Shown one piece after another: positions 1 through 8,232 of a stretch of 64,000 nt of DNA (position 1 is the stretch's first letter; each line of letters starts with the position of its first letter). The DNA comes from Flavobacterium sp. ENC (GTDB lineage Bacteria > Bacteroidota > Bacteroidia > Flavobacteriales > Flavobacteriaceae): positions 124,001 through 188,000 of the forward strand of contig NZ_JAJMOY010000006.1 in NCBI RefSeq assembly GCF_020991415.1. The letters are read 5' to 3'. Both the position numbers and the translations under genes were made by a program. A model generated the notes under the pieces. That model saw nothing but the letters and a program-made list of their open reading frames with translations. It did no database searches and was not told the origin of the DNA.

Positions 1-364
1 GCTGAACGATCCGAACAGGCTTCCGGCTTTCAACGTTCCGGATGATTTCCTGTCAAGCGGAATCACTTCTGCACCGAAATATTCCAGCTACTGGATAGAA
101 GATGCTTCTTTTTTCAGGCTTCAGACCCTTTCTGTGGGATATACATTACCGCTGAAATACAAAGGCTCTAAGCTCAGAATTTATTTAATGGGTGAAAACC
201 TTGCTGTATTTACAAGTTACAAAGGTGTAGATCCGGAAATTGGCCTAAATGCACAGGATGGTGCAGACCAAACCGGACTGGCTGCGCCCGGAATTGACCG
301 ATACAACAATTATCCACGACCAACAACGATTTCTGTTGGATTAAATTTTACGCTGAATAACTAA
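1..364 (+). CDS. SusC/RagA-type TonB-dependent receptor, C-terminal end (5' truncated)
   Basis: The frame is open from base 2, so the gene begins upstream of the window. About 120 C-terminal residues remain. They contain the SSYWIEDASFFRLQTLSVGYTL segment (split here: SSYWIEDASF then FRLQTLSVGYTL), the GENLAVFTSYKGVDPEI motif and a final beta-strand ending FTLNN. These are hallmarks of the last barrel strands of SusC-like outer-membrane receptors. Such proteins import oligosaccharides together with the SusD lipoprotein, whose gene starts 28 nt downstream. The substrate cannot be told from this fragment. The family call is firm from the motifs and the SusD neighbour. Confidence 0.93.
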   Translation, partial: LNDPNRLPAFNVPDDFLSSGITSAPKYSSYWIEDASFFRLQTLSVGYTLPLKYKGSKLRIYLMGENLAVFTSYKGVDPEIGLNAQDGADQTGLAAPGIDRYNNYPRPTTISVGLNFTLNN

Positions 365-392
365 GCGAATTGATAACCATAAAATATTAAAA

Positions 393-1904
393 ATGAAAAT
401 CAAAATAACAGCAGCGATACTTTTAAGCATGCTTTTTACGGTGTCATGTACAAATTTGAATGAAGATTTATATGATAAAGTAGAAGACGGAAATTTTGGA
501 AACACTCCAAAAGAAATTGATGCGCTGGTAGGTGGAGCTTATTCTTCTTTAAGAGGATTTGCAGACGGGATCTCCAATAATTACCCAACTTGTGAATATG
601 TTTTCTTTTTGAATGAAGTGGTTTCTGATGAAGCTACTATTCCGACCAGAGGAACAAACTGGTACGATGGCGGACAATATCAGGACGCGCAAAAACATAC
701 CTGGAAACCCGACAACAGAATGATTCTTTCGGCCTGGCGTTACAACTACACCGGAATTGCCAAAATCAATGCGATCATTTATCAGATAGACAAATCATCG
801 TTGACCACTCAGGCAAAAACACCGATTTATGCGGAGTTAAAAGCGTTAAGAGCATACTACTATTATAACCTTTTGGATATGTTTGGCAATGTGCCGATTG
901 TAACCAATTTTGAGGATCTTGATTTGCCGTCTAATTCGACAAGAAAACAGGTGTATGATTTTGTAGAGAAAGAATTACTGGATGCCATTCCGCATCTGAA
1001 TTCGAATGTAGTGTATTCTAAACTGACCAAAAATGTAGCCTATTCTATTTTGGCAAGATTGTATCTTAATTCAGAAGCATTCATCGGAACACCGCGCTGG
1101 CAGGATTGTCTTTCGATGTGCCAGAAAGTGACGGGTTATACTTTGACGCCGGATTTCTTTGCCAATTTTGCCACGGAAAATCAGACGTCAACCGAAATTA
1201 TTTTCGCCATTCCGTATGATTCAAAAGCGGGGACAGTAGGGAATTATATGAGTTCAATGTCTTGTCATTATTTGCATAAACTGACGCTTTCCCCAACAGG
1301 AAATTATCCCTGGAGTGCCAACGGAATGTGTGCACAACCGGGCGTTTATTCTGCCTTTGCCGATACAGACAAAAGAAAAAAATGTATGATCGCGGGTGAT
1401 CAGATCAATCTGGCAACAGGATCCGTAATTATTATGGATAACGGAGAACCGCTTACTTATACAGAGAACCTGACGAGTTTAGGCGATGCCAAAGAAAACG
1501 AAGGAATCCGTTTAGGTAAATATGAAATGAAAGCCGGGGAAAACTGGGAGCGTGATCACGATTTTGTCCTGATTCGTTATGCAGAAATCCTTATGATGCA
1601 GGCAGAATGTTATGTGCGATTGGGTTCGCCAGAGTTAGCGAGACCGTTTTTGCAACAAATTACAGCGCGTGCCGGAGAAGAAATGCCGGCCACAATAGAT
1701 CTTCATTTTATCGATCAGGAGCTGCTTAAGGAATTTACTTTCGAGGGAAGAAGAAGAACTGATAACATTCGTTTCGGAACTTTCTTTTTGCCTTGGTGGG
1801 AAAAAGGGGCTACCGATAAAACCAGAGCTATTTTCCCGATTCCGAGCAGTGTTATAACGACAAATAAAAACCTGAATCAGAATCCCGGGTATCCTGTAAA
1901 TTAG
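393..1904 (+). CDS. SusD/RagB-family nutrient-binding outer-membrane lipoprotein
   Basis: 503 residues with a lipoprotein signal peptide; the lipobox ends FTVSC, giving Cys19 as the lipidated residue. SusD features are visible: the early ALVGGAYSSLRG segment, TPR-like helices around ALRAYYYYNLLDMFGNVP, and the C-terminal RYAEILMMQAECYVRLG and FEGRRRTDNIRFG blocks typical of RagB/SusD. It should cap the SusC channel and bind glycan at the cell surface. It lies 28 nt after the SusC stop, so the two are almost certainly co-transcribed. The next genes encode glycoside hydrolases, which makes this the tail of a PUL. Substrate is unknown. Confidence 0.95.
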   Translation: MKIKITAAILLSMLFTVSCTNLNEDLYDKVEDGNFGNTPKEIDALVGGAYSSLRGFADGISNNYPTCEYVFFLNEVVSDEATIPTRGTNWYDGGQYQDAQKHTWKPDNRMILSAWRYNYTGIAKINAIIYQIDKSSLTTQAKTPIYAELKALRAYYYYNLLDMFGNVPIVTNFEDLDLPSNSTRKQVYDFVEKELLDAIPHLNSNVVYSKLTKNVAYSILARLYLNSEAFIGTPRWQDCLSMCQKVTGYTLTPDFFANFATENQTSTEIIFAIPYDSKAGTVGNYMSSMSCHYLHKLTLSPTGNYPWSANGMCAQPGVYSAFADTDKRKKCMIAGDQINLATGSVIIMDNGEPLTYTENLTSLGDAKENEGIRLGKYEMKAGENWERDHDFVLIRYAEILMMQAECYVRLGSPELARPFLQQITARAGEEMPATIDLHFIDQELLKEFTFEGRRRTDNIRFGTFFLPWWEKGATDKTRAIFPIPSSVITTNKNLNQNPGYPVN

Positions 1905-1913
1905 ATTCCTGAA

Positions 1914-1960
1914 TGTCAGTCTTCCGTGTTGGTTAGTCGTGGAAGGCTGACATATTTTAA
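1914..1960 (+). terminator. Hairpin after susD
   Basis: TGTCAGTCTTCC at 1914-1925 pairs with GGAAGGCTGACA at 1941-1952 (12 bp, one G-T wobble), followed by a weak T-rich stretch. It lies 10 nt after the SusD stop. It may end or attenuate transcription, or protect the 3' end of susCD mRNA while the hydrolase genes are expressed less. The T-tract is poor, so full termination is uncertain. Confidence 0.55.
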
Positions 1961-2148
1961 TACTCAATTTTTACAAAAATATATTTTTAGCCACAGATTA
2001 AAAGATTTTCACAGATTCTAAAGTTAAGAAAACACTATATAAAATCTTTTTTCATCTCTTAATCAGTGGCAAAAAAGATACAGACTAAATTTTGGCAGAC
2101 ATTTTTAAGCAGAGCAAAGACGAGGTATAAAAACAAATATCAATTCAA

Positions 2149-3393
2149 ATGAAAAAATACATCACATTATTCTTATGTGTACTTGTGAATTTTTTAGTGG
2201 CACTCGGTTGCAGCAGCGACGATAAAAATTCAGATATACCAACAACGCCGGAAACCGTTGCACCCGTTGCGATTGAAAAAACAAACAGCACCAAGATTTA
2301 CGTGCATTATATGCCCTGGTTTGAAACCAATGAAAGCAGTGCCGATAAAAAATGGGGGTATCACTGGACGATGGCCAACAAAAATCCAAATAACATAGAT
2401 GCCAATAACCGCAGGGAAATAGCGTCTTATTATTACCCGCTTATCGGTCCCTATCATTCGGGCGATAAAAATGTGATTGAGAATCATTTATTATTGATGA
2501 AATATTCCGGAATTGATGGTGTTTTGATTGACTGGTACGGCACGTATGATGTTTACGACTACCGAATGGTAAAAGAAAATACAGAACAGCTTATTGCCAT
2601 GCTGGACAAGGTGGGATTGGAATATGCTATTGTGTATGAAGACCGGGTAACAAAAAGTGCTGTCGATGCGGGAAAAGCCATTTCAGTGACCAGCGCCGCT
2701 AAAACCGATTTGGCTTACATGGAGAAAAATTATTTCGATGATAAAAATTATATCAAGGTAAACGGTAAACCTTTACTCCTGAATTTCGGGCCAATTGTAT
2801 TACAGACACCGGCAGAATGGACAAACGTTTTTAATACCCTGACCGCAAAACCGACCTTCATTACCCTTTGGGACCAATCGGTTGAAGCCGGGGAAAATGC
2901 TTCAGGCGAATATGCCTGGGTGTATAAGAACAGTACCTATCTGACTAATTTTTATACCAATACAAAACCAAAACTTGGTGTGGCAATAGGAAGTGCCTAT
3001 CCGGGCTTTAAAGATTTTTATGCTCAGGGCGGCGGCGGAGCAGCAATTGGATGGACCATTGAGCCCAATAATGGCGCTACCCTTGACGAAACACTTGCCA
3101 TGGCCAAAAATGCCAATCTGAATTATCTCCAATTAATTACCTGGAACGACTTTGGTGAAGGTACGATGTTCGAACCTACAGTAGAATTCGGATACACTTA
3201 TATCGAAAAAGTGAAAGCTTTTGCAGGAATGAAAAGCACTGAAAATGTATTCCCCGATATTAGCCAGTTATACAATTTACGCATACAAAAGAAAGGCAAT
3301 GCCGATGCCCAGAAAAAATTAGACCAAGCCTTTAATTACTTTGTTTCCATGCAGTCCGCTAAAGCAAAACAGGTACTAAATGAAATTAAATAA
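2149..3393 (+). CDS. GH71/GH99-like glycoside hydrolase lipoprotein
   Basis: 414 residues. The signal peptide ends in the lipobox VALGC (Cys21), so it is a lipoprotein, probably surface-exposed or periplasmic. The N-terminal core YVHYMPWFET (51-60) and KKWGYHWTMA (67-76), then GVLIDWYG (124-131) and a late ITWNDFGEGT block (about 330-339), match the GH71/GH99-like fold, which includes endo-alpha-mannosidases and alpha-1,3-glucanases. The acidic residues in the DWY and NDFGEG blocks are candidates for the active site. The gene sits in a PUL just upstream of a GH97 gene, consistent with attack on an alpha-linked glycan. Exact specificity is not readable from sequence. Confidence 0.82.
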   Translation: MKKYITLFLCVLVNFLVALGCSSDDKNSDIPTTPETVAPVAIEKTNSTKIYVHYMPWFETNESSADKKWGYHWTMANKNPNNIDANNRREIASYYYPLIGPYHSGDKNVIENHLLLMKYSGIDGVLIDWYGTYDVYDYRMVKENTEQLIAMLDKVGLEYAIVYEDRVTKSAVDAGKAISVTSAAKTDLAYMEKNYFDDKNYIKVNGKPLLLNFGPIVLQTPAEWTNVFNTLTAKPTFITLWDQSVEAGENASGEYAWVYKNSTYLTNFYTNTKPKLGVAIGSAYPGFKDFYAQGGGGAAIGWTIEPNNGATLDETLAMAKNANLNYLQLITWNDFGEGTMFEPTVEFGYTYIEKVKAFAGMKSTENVFPDISQLYNLRIQKKGNADAQKKLDQAFNYFVSMQSAKAKQVLNEIK

Positions 3394-3418
3394 GAGTTGT
3401 CATTAATACAATTAGATA

Positions 3419-5437
3419 ATGAAAAACATAAGATATAGCTATTGCCTGATTACTTTAGCTTCCATGCTGATTTTTGCGTGCAATACTAAAAAAACATATA
3501 CCATAAGCTCGCCTGATAACAGTTCTAAACTGGTTTTTGAATTAACGGCTTCAGGGCAGCCTCAATACAGCTTCTCATCAAATGGGAAATCAGTAATTGA
3601 ACCTTCGTTACTGGGGTTTGAATTTCAGGGAATCCGGAAGATGACAGAGGATTTTGAGGTCGTTTCAACCGAAGAGAAAACGGCTGATGAAACCTGGGAA
3701 CAGCCCTGGGGGGAATTCAAAAAAGTAAGGGATCATCATACCGAAATGATTGTTCATCTGAAAGAATCTAAAGGTGAAGAGCGTTTGGTAGATATTATTT
3801 TCAGGGTTTTTGATGATGGTTTGGGGTTCAGATATGAATTTCCGAAGCAGCCCCATTTAGGGAAAGTAAAAATCTCTAATGAAATCACCCAGTTTACCTT
3901 CAAAGAGAATAATGAAGTCTGGTGGATTCCGGTACACCGCGAAAACAGCTATTACGAAAGCACCTATCGCAAAACCTTAATGAGTAAAACCGATACGATC
4001 AATACACCCGCCACTTTTGAAACGAAAGACAAATTGTATGTTGCCATTCACGAAGCGAACCTGACCGATTTTGCCTCAATGACCTTATTGAAAACATCCG
4101 ACAAGCAATACAAAAGCGATTTGGTGGCCTGGGCTGATGGTGTAAAAGTATATGCAGAAGTACCTTTTAAAACCCCATGGAGAACGATTGTAGTCGGTAA
4201 AACGCCGGGCGATGTGGCTACTTCAACCATTATGCTGAACTTAAATGAGCCTTCCAAAATTGAAGATTTATCCTGGATCACACCCTCCAAGTATATTGGG
4301 ATCTGGTGGGGCATGCATTTGGAAAAATTTACCTGGGGGCAAGGTGCAAAACACGGTGCTACCACTAAAAATACTAAAGAATACATTGATTTTGCTGCGA
4401 AAAACAATTTTGAAGGTGTTCTGGTAGAAGGCTGGAACGAAGGCTGGGATGGTGATTGGACTGCCGACGGATCTGCTTTTAGTTTTGTAAAGGCATATCC
4501 GGATTTTAATCTGGAAGAAATTACCAAATATGCAGCCATGAAAAATGTTCGTTTAATAGGACATCATGAGACTGCCGGAGCCACTAAAAACTACGAAAGC
4601 CAGTTGGAGGATGCTTTTAAATTGTATCAGAAAATGGGCGTAAATTCAGTGAAGACCGGTTATGTGAATAAATTTTTAGATAAAAAAGAGTGGCACGACA
4701 GCCAGTACGGAGCACGTCATTACCGAAAAGTAATTGAAACGGCAGCGAAATATCACATCATGATCGATAATCACGAACCGATGAAAGGAACCGGAATTCA
4801 ACGTACCTATCCAAACTTCATGTCGCAGGAAGGCGGAAGAGGACAGGAATACAATGCGTGGTCTGCAGATGGGGGAAATACTCCGGAGCATTTAACGACT
4901 TTGCCTTTTACCAGAATGTTATCAGGGCCATTTGATTATACCCCGGGGAATTTCAATTTTGATTATAAAACGCCTTCGGGAGCCAGGGTACAAACTACGT
5001 TAGCCAATCAGCTGGCTTTATATGTAATTATTTTCAGTCCGTTGCAAATGGCTTCCGACCTGCCTGAGAATTACGAAGGAAAAACCGAATTTCAGTTTAT
5101 TAAAGACGTACCCTGCACCTGGTCAGAGACAAAAGTTTTGGATTCTAAGATTGGAGAATATACCACCATTGTCCGTAAAGACTGGAATGAAAAAAACTGG
5201 TACCTGGGTTCGATTACGAACAGTGATGCCCGTGACCTGAAAGTAACGTTATCATTTTTGGATAAAAACAAAGAATACGAAGCGGAAGTATACGCAGATG
5301 GAGCAGGAGCAAACTATAAAACAAATCCGTATCCTGTTACCATTTCGAAGCAAAAAGTAAATAATAAAACAGTTTTAACTATTAAACTGGCAGCTGGAGG
5401 AGGAACAGCCATAAAATTTACTCCAGTTGAAAAGTAA
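3419..5437 (+). CDS. GH97 family lipoprotein, probable inverting alpha-glucosidase
   Basis: 672 residues; lipobox LIFAC gives Cys21. An N-terminal beta-sandwich (about 25-280) precedes a TIM-barrel core starting at IGIWWGMHLEKFTWGQG, with VEGWNEGWDGDW, and a C-terminal beta domain (about 575-670). Three glutamates, Glu384 (GHHETAG), Glu453 (DNHEPMK) and Glu477 (GRGQEYNAWS), have the same spacing (69 and 24) as the general-base and general-acid glutamates reported for SusB of Bacteroides thetaiotaomicron (439, 508, 532, from memory). This favours the inverting alpha-glucosidase branch over the retaining alpha-galactosidase branch. It is 25 nt downstream of the GH71/99-like gene and should act on oligosaccharides released by it. 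Confidence 0.92.
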   Translation: MKNIRYSYCLITLASMLIFACNTKKTYTISSPDNSSKLVFELTASGQPQYSFSSNGKSVIEPSLLGFEFQGIRKMTEDFEVVSTEEKTADETWEQPWGEFKKVRDHHTEMIVHLKESKGEERLVDIIFRVFDDGLGFRYEFPKQPHLGKVKISNEITQFTFKENNEVWWIPVHRENSYYESTYRKTLMSKTDTINTPATFETKDKLYVAIHEANLTDFASMTLLKTSDKQYKSDLVAWADGVKVYAEVPFKTPWRTIVVGKTPGDVATSTIMLNLNEPSKIEDLSWITPSKYIGIWWGMHLEKFTWGQGAKHGATTKNTKEYIDFAAKNNFEGVLVEGWNEGWDGDWTADGSAFSFVKAYPDFNLEEITKYAAMKNVRLIGHHETAGATKNYESQLEDAFKLYQKMGVNSVKTGYVNKFLDKKEWHDSQYGARHYRKVIETAAKYHIMIDNHEPMKGTGIQRTYPNFMSQEGGRGQEYNAWSADGGNTPEHLTTLPFTRMLSGPFDYTPGNFNFDYKTPSGARVQTTLANQLALYVIIFSPLQMASDLPENYEGKTEFQFIKDVPCTWSETKVLDSKIGEYTTIVRKDWNEKNWYLGSITNSDARDLKVTLSFLDKNKEYEAEVYADGAGANYKTNPYPVTISKQKVNNKTVLTIKLAAGGGTAIKFTPVEK

Positions 5438-5470
5438 GTTAGTTGAGTTTATTTGAGTTATCTTTGAGCA

Positions 5471-5510
5471 ACAAACCCGGTTTCTGAAAAGAGGCCGGGT
5501 TTGTTTTTTT
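5471..5510 (+). terminator. Intrinsic terminator of the first PUL
   Basis: ACAAACCCGG (5471-5480) pairs perfectly with CCGGGTTTGT (5495-5504), followed directly by a T-run. It lies 34 nt after the GH97 stop and is a convincing rho-independent terminator. Confidence 0.88.
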
Positions 5511-5570
5511 TAGGTTTAGAGGTTTATTCAAAGGTTCAGAGGTTCAAAGGCTCAGAGGTTTAACATATAA
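5511..5570. repeat. AGGTTCAAAGG-type intergenic repeat
   Basis: A short run of degenerate 8-10 nt units (AGGTTYARAGG) fills the space after the PUL terminator. The same unit recurs at about 8068-8105, 9184-9506, 19108-19125 and 21483-21780, always between genes. No coding potential. Confidence 0.6.
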
Positions 5571-5652
5571 AGAAATTTGGTGGTTGAATTGCCTTCTCGC
5601 TCTGGCCACAATTCTATATTCTTTGTTCTATATTCTTTCTTCTTTCTTCTTT

Positions 5653-6087
5653 CTAGACTCTGTTATAATCTGCTTTCCAGTGTACAATTGCTTTTTTGAT
5701 TGCGGATCCGGTCAGGCTATTTTTAAGAGCATATTCCACGAGTGGTAATAATTCGTCATCGGGTGCAAATCTAAGAGCGAATATCTGGTCGTCGGTTAAT
5801 TTGTATTCAAATTCTTCGAATCTTTTTCCTGAAAGTGTAAAGTAACGGTAACGAAGTTCCAGTCTGACGATCCTGTTTTGCAGCGTTAAGGCATAATGCT
5901 GACGGAGCATAAAAGCAAGACAAAATAAGAAGATAAAACCAACACTAATGAAAGCCCAGATTAATTTTTCCTGCTCTGTAATGGTAAAGTAAATACTGCT
6001 AATGATAAATGCAGTCAGAATGGGATAGTATACAAAATGATGTGGCGGATAAAACCGTATATGATTCTTGTACGTTTGAATTTTCAT
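5653..6087 (-). CDS. DUF6526-like small membrane protein
   Basis: 144 residues. The N-terminus carries KNHIRFYPPHHFVYYP, a motif I associate with the DUF6526 family of Bacteroidota. Two membrane segments follow (about 20-40 and 45-63). The rest is a soluble, probably cytoplasmic tail with FEEFEYKLTDDQIFALRFAPD, ending in a KKAIVHWKADYNRV helix. Function is unknown for the family. It is a single gene with no obvious operon partner. The family name is from memory; the membrane topology is from the sequence. Confidence 0.8.
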   Translation of the reverse strand: MKIQTYKNHIRFYPPHHFVYYPILTAFIISSIYFTITEQEKLIWAFISVGFIFLFCLAFMLRQHYALTLQNRIVRLELRYRYFTLSGKRFEEFEYKLTDDQIFALRFAPDDELLPLVEYALKNSLTGSAIKKAIVHWKADYNRV

Positions 6088-6121
6088 AATTTTTGGGTTT
6101 GGAGATATATCGTAAAAGTAT

Positions 6122-6153
6122 AAAAGCTATTCTAATAAAAGAATAGCTTTTTT
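6122..6153. terminator. Terminator-like hairpin between two minus-strand genes
   Basis: AAAAGCTATTC (6122-6132) pairs perfectly with GAATAGCTTTT (6141-6151), 8-nt loop, with T-runs on both sides. It probably ends transcription from the deoxyinosine glycosylase gene (minus strand) and could work in both directions. Confidence 0.6.
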
Positions 6154-6338
6154 CTCAAAATAAACTAACAACCAAATATTTTATAATTTAATCTTAGAAA
6201 ATGAATTTATAATAGTGAGTTTTTATAAATACGTAAGAGTTTAAATTATTTCAATACCTTAAAACCTTTTGGTAAAATTATTGGATTACCTAACGGAATT
6301 GTTACATTTTAAAAGAATAATCTTATACAATTCAAATA

Positions 6339-6836
6339 TTACTTCGTTTCTTTAAGCAGGGAACTTATAATTTTCCATTCTTCTAGTTTAGATTCGAACG
6401 ATTTACTGGCATTTGCGGGACTTGATGAAGGCAGCGTTATCAATTGGTATGTTTTTTCGAGCCGCACGTATTTTTTAAAAAATGCGGCCGCTTTTTGTCC
6501 GTTGAAAAGGATCGTCTTTATATGGGGATGATCTTTTAAGAATAATTCGAAGTCATTTGCAATTTCATTTTTAATGGCGCTGTCGAGACTACCGATTCTG
6601 TCGCAAAATTGCAAAACATCCCACAAAGCGATTTGATGTCTGATCAGGATTGCTTTTTTAGCTTCATACTCCAGTGTGGGGTCTTCTTTAAGAACCGTGA
6701 AGATAAACTTCCAGAAATTATTTTGGGCATGACCGTAATACTGATTTAATTCCAGTGACCTTGTGCCGGGCATAGTTCCCAATAGTAGCAGCTTAGCATC
6801 TTGTGCGCTTACAGGGGAGAAAGAAAAACTCTTCAT
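6339..6836 (-). CDS. DNA-deoxyinosine glycosylase (UDG superfamily family 6)
   Basis: 165 residues, the usual length of the family. The substrate-binding loop LLLLGTMPG (16-24), the YYGHAQNNFW block (33-42) and the late LPSSSPANA block (135-143) are diagnostic of family-6 uracil-DNA glycosylase-like enzymes, which remove hypoxanthine (deaminated adenine) from DNA to start base-excision repair. It is cytoplasmic with no signal peptide. It stands alone, with a 200-nt space to the divergent AraC gene. Nothing is missing from the motifs, so it should be active. Some databases label the family as G/U mismatch-specific uracil-DNA glycosylase. Confidence 0.9.
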   Translation of the reverse strand: MKSFSFSPVSAQDAKLLLLGTMPGTRSLELNQYYGHAQNNFWKFIFTVLKEDPTLEYEAKKAILIRHQIALWDVLQFCDRIGSLDSAIKNEIANDFELFLKDHPHIKTILFNGQKAAAFFKKYVRLEKTYQLITLPSSSPANASKSFESKLEEWKIISSLLKETK

Positions 6837-7036
6837 ACTTTTATGGTAATATAAATGTGGTATTTAAAATAATCATTTAAAGTTAATTATAAAACAATTT
6901 ACAAAAATTATATAACAATTTTCGTTGCTGTTTATTGGAACTTTGGCTTATCAATTTTAAGGAATTTAGGTACAAACTGAAATTTTTTAAAAGAGGATAA
7001 GTAAAGCAAGATTATCGAATTTTAAAATACAGCAAA

Positions 7037-8062
7037 ATGAAAGTAGTTACTATAAATACAGAGGAAATTAAAGATATTTTTGAAGCTTTGGCTTTGAATA
7101 TTGGAGGTAAAGTAACTTTTGATTTAGACGAATATACTTTAGATTTCAATAATAGTTTTGCCAAAGGATCGATAATTGGATCGTCATTTAATGATGATAT
7201 TTCTTATGTTCAGTTTGATATGACTTTCTCTGCAGACGTAAGAATGAATATTTCAAATCCGAAATCATCTCCTGTCTATTTTGCCTATTGTTCGAAAGGA
7301 AACCTGTCCCATAGTTTTGGAATTCTGGGAGAGGAAAGAAAACTAAAAACGTTTCAGACTGCTATACTTTCTTCTAAGAGAGAGGATGAAAATGTTTTGT
7401 TTTTTGAAAAAGATATTAAAACAAAGTTTACGCTTATCATTGTCGGAACTCAACTTGCCGATAAAAACCAGCCTAATTCCCTTAATGTAAAAGTAAAAGA
7501 AACATTTTTTGAGAATAATTTACGTGAAGATTTCTTTTACCTGGGTTCTTATAATCTGAGAATTGGTGAAAAGATAGAGCAATTAAATGCTGTAACTCAA
7601 ACGGGTATTGTTCGCAATTTACTGAAAGAAGGTATTTTACGTATTATTCTGGCTATGGAAATTCAGCAGCATACAGACGATTTAGCAGCCACATCAAGAG
7701 ATGCCAATTGCCTTACTTTACGGGAAATGGAAGAAATAAAAGAACTTTCAGAAGCTATAAAAGCAAACCCTGAAGAAGCTTTTACCATAAAATCATTAAG
7801 CAAAAAATCCGGTCTCTCTCCAAATAAACTGCAGGAAGGTTTTAAGATGATACACAATCGCACCGTGAATGACTACATCACACATATGCGTGTTTTAAAG
7901 GCCGAAATCCTGATCAGAACTTCCGACTTAAATATTTCTGAAATCGTGTACTGTATCGGTTTTACCAGCAGAAGTTACTTCTCCAAAATCTTCAAGCAAA
8001 AATTCAATTGCAGTCCGAAAGAATATAAATTCAATTTGAATCCGTTGGCTATTACAGCTTAA
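7037..8062 (+). CDS. AraC-family transcriptional regulator
   Basis: 341 residues. The C-terminal ~100 residues form the double helix-turn-helix of AraC proteins: FTIKSLSKKSGLSPNKLQEGF, followed by ISEIVYCIGFTSRSYFSKIFK and the closing KFNCSPKEYK. The N-terminal 200 residues are a beta-rich domain of no family I recognise, possibly cupin-like (VYFAYCSKGNLSHSFG) and ligand-sensing. It is monocistronic and divergent from the DNA glycosylase. No target can be assigned. Confidence 0.9.
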   Translation: MKVVTINTEEIKDIFEALALNIGGKVTFDLDEYTLDFNNSFAKGSIIGSSFNDDISYVQFDMTFSADVRMNISNPKSSPVYFAYCSKGNLSHSFGILGEERKLKTFQTAILSSKREDENVLFFEKDIKTKFTLIIVGTQLADKNQPNSLNVKVKETFFENNLREDFFYLGSYNLRIGEKIEQLNAVTQTGIVRNLLKEGILRIILAMEIQQHTDDLAATSRDANCLTLREMEEIKELSEAIKANPEEAFTIKSLSKKSGLSPNKLQEGFKMIHNRTVNDYITHMRVLKAEILIRTSDLNISEIVYCIGFTSRSYFSKIFKQKFNCSPKEYKFNLNPLAITA

Positions 8063-8173
8063 AAAATAGGTTCAAAGTTACAAAGCAACAAAGGTTCAAG
8101 GGTTTTTAGTATACTGCGTAATCAGATATTTTTAAAGGAAAATAAAAACTTTGTCACTTTGCACCTTTGCTAC

Positions 8174-8204
8174 TTTGCAACTAATAGAAAAATACATATA
8201 TTTG
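8174..8204 (+). promoter_or_regulatory. Bacteroidota-type promoter of the MarR-GNAT gene
   Basis: TTTG (8174-8177), 19 nt, then TATATTTG (8197-8204) is an exact match to the Bacteroidetes -33/-7 consensus TTTG-N19-TAnnTTTG. The expected start of transcription is about 8210, some 20 nt before the ATG at 8233. The -33 box lies in an intergenic repeat (CTTTGCACCTTTGCTACTTT). Confidence 0.8.
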
Positions 8205-8218
8205 CATAACTAATTATG
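8205..8218. promoter_or_regulatory. Possible autoregulatory operator for the MarR domain
   Basis: CATAA-CTAA-TTATG is a perfect inverted repeat with 5-bp arms that starts at the base after the -7 box and spans the expected start site. A bound dimer here would block transcription. Assignment to the MarR-GNAT protein is inference from position. Confidence 0.45.
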
Positions 8219-8232
8219 TAATCAACTATAAA

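Noticed and set aside
4048..4539. 163-codon minus-strand frame inside the GH97 gene
   Set aside because: It is the antisense shadow of a strongly conserved catalytic domain; the plus strand explains the sequence.
6122..6153. Small RNA in the spacer before the DNA glycosylase
   Set aside because: The hairpin is short and fits a terminator for a neighbouring gene. No promoter box was found.
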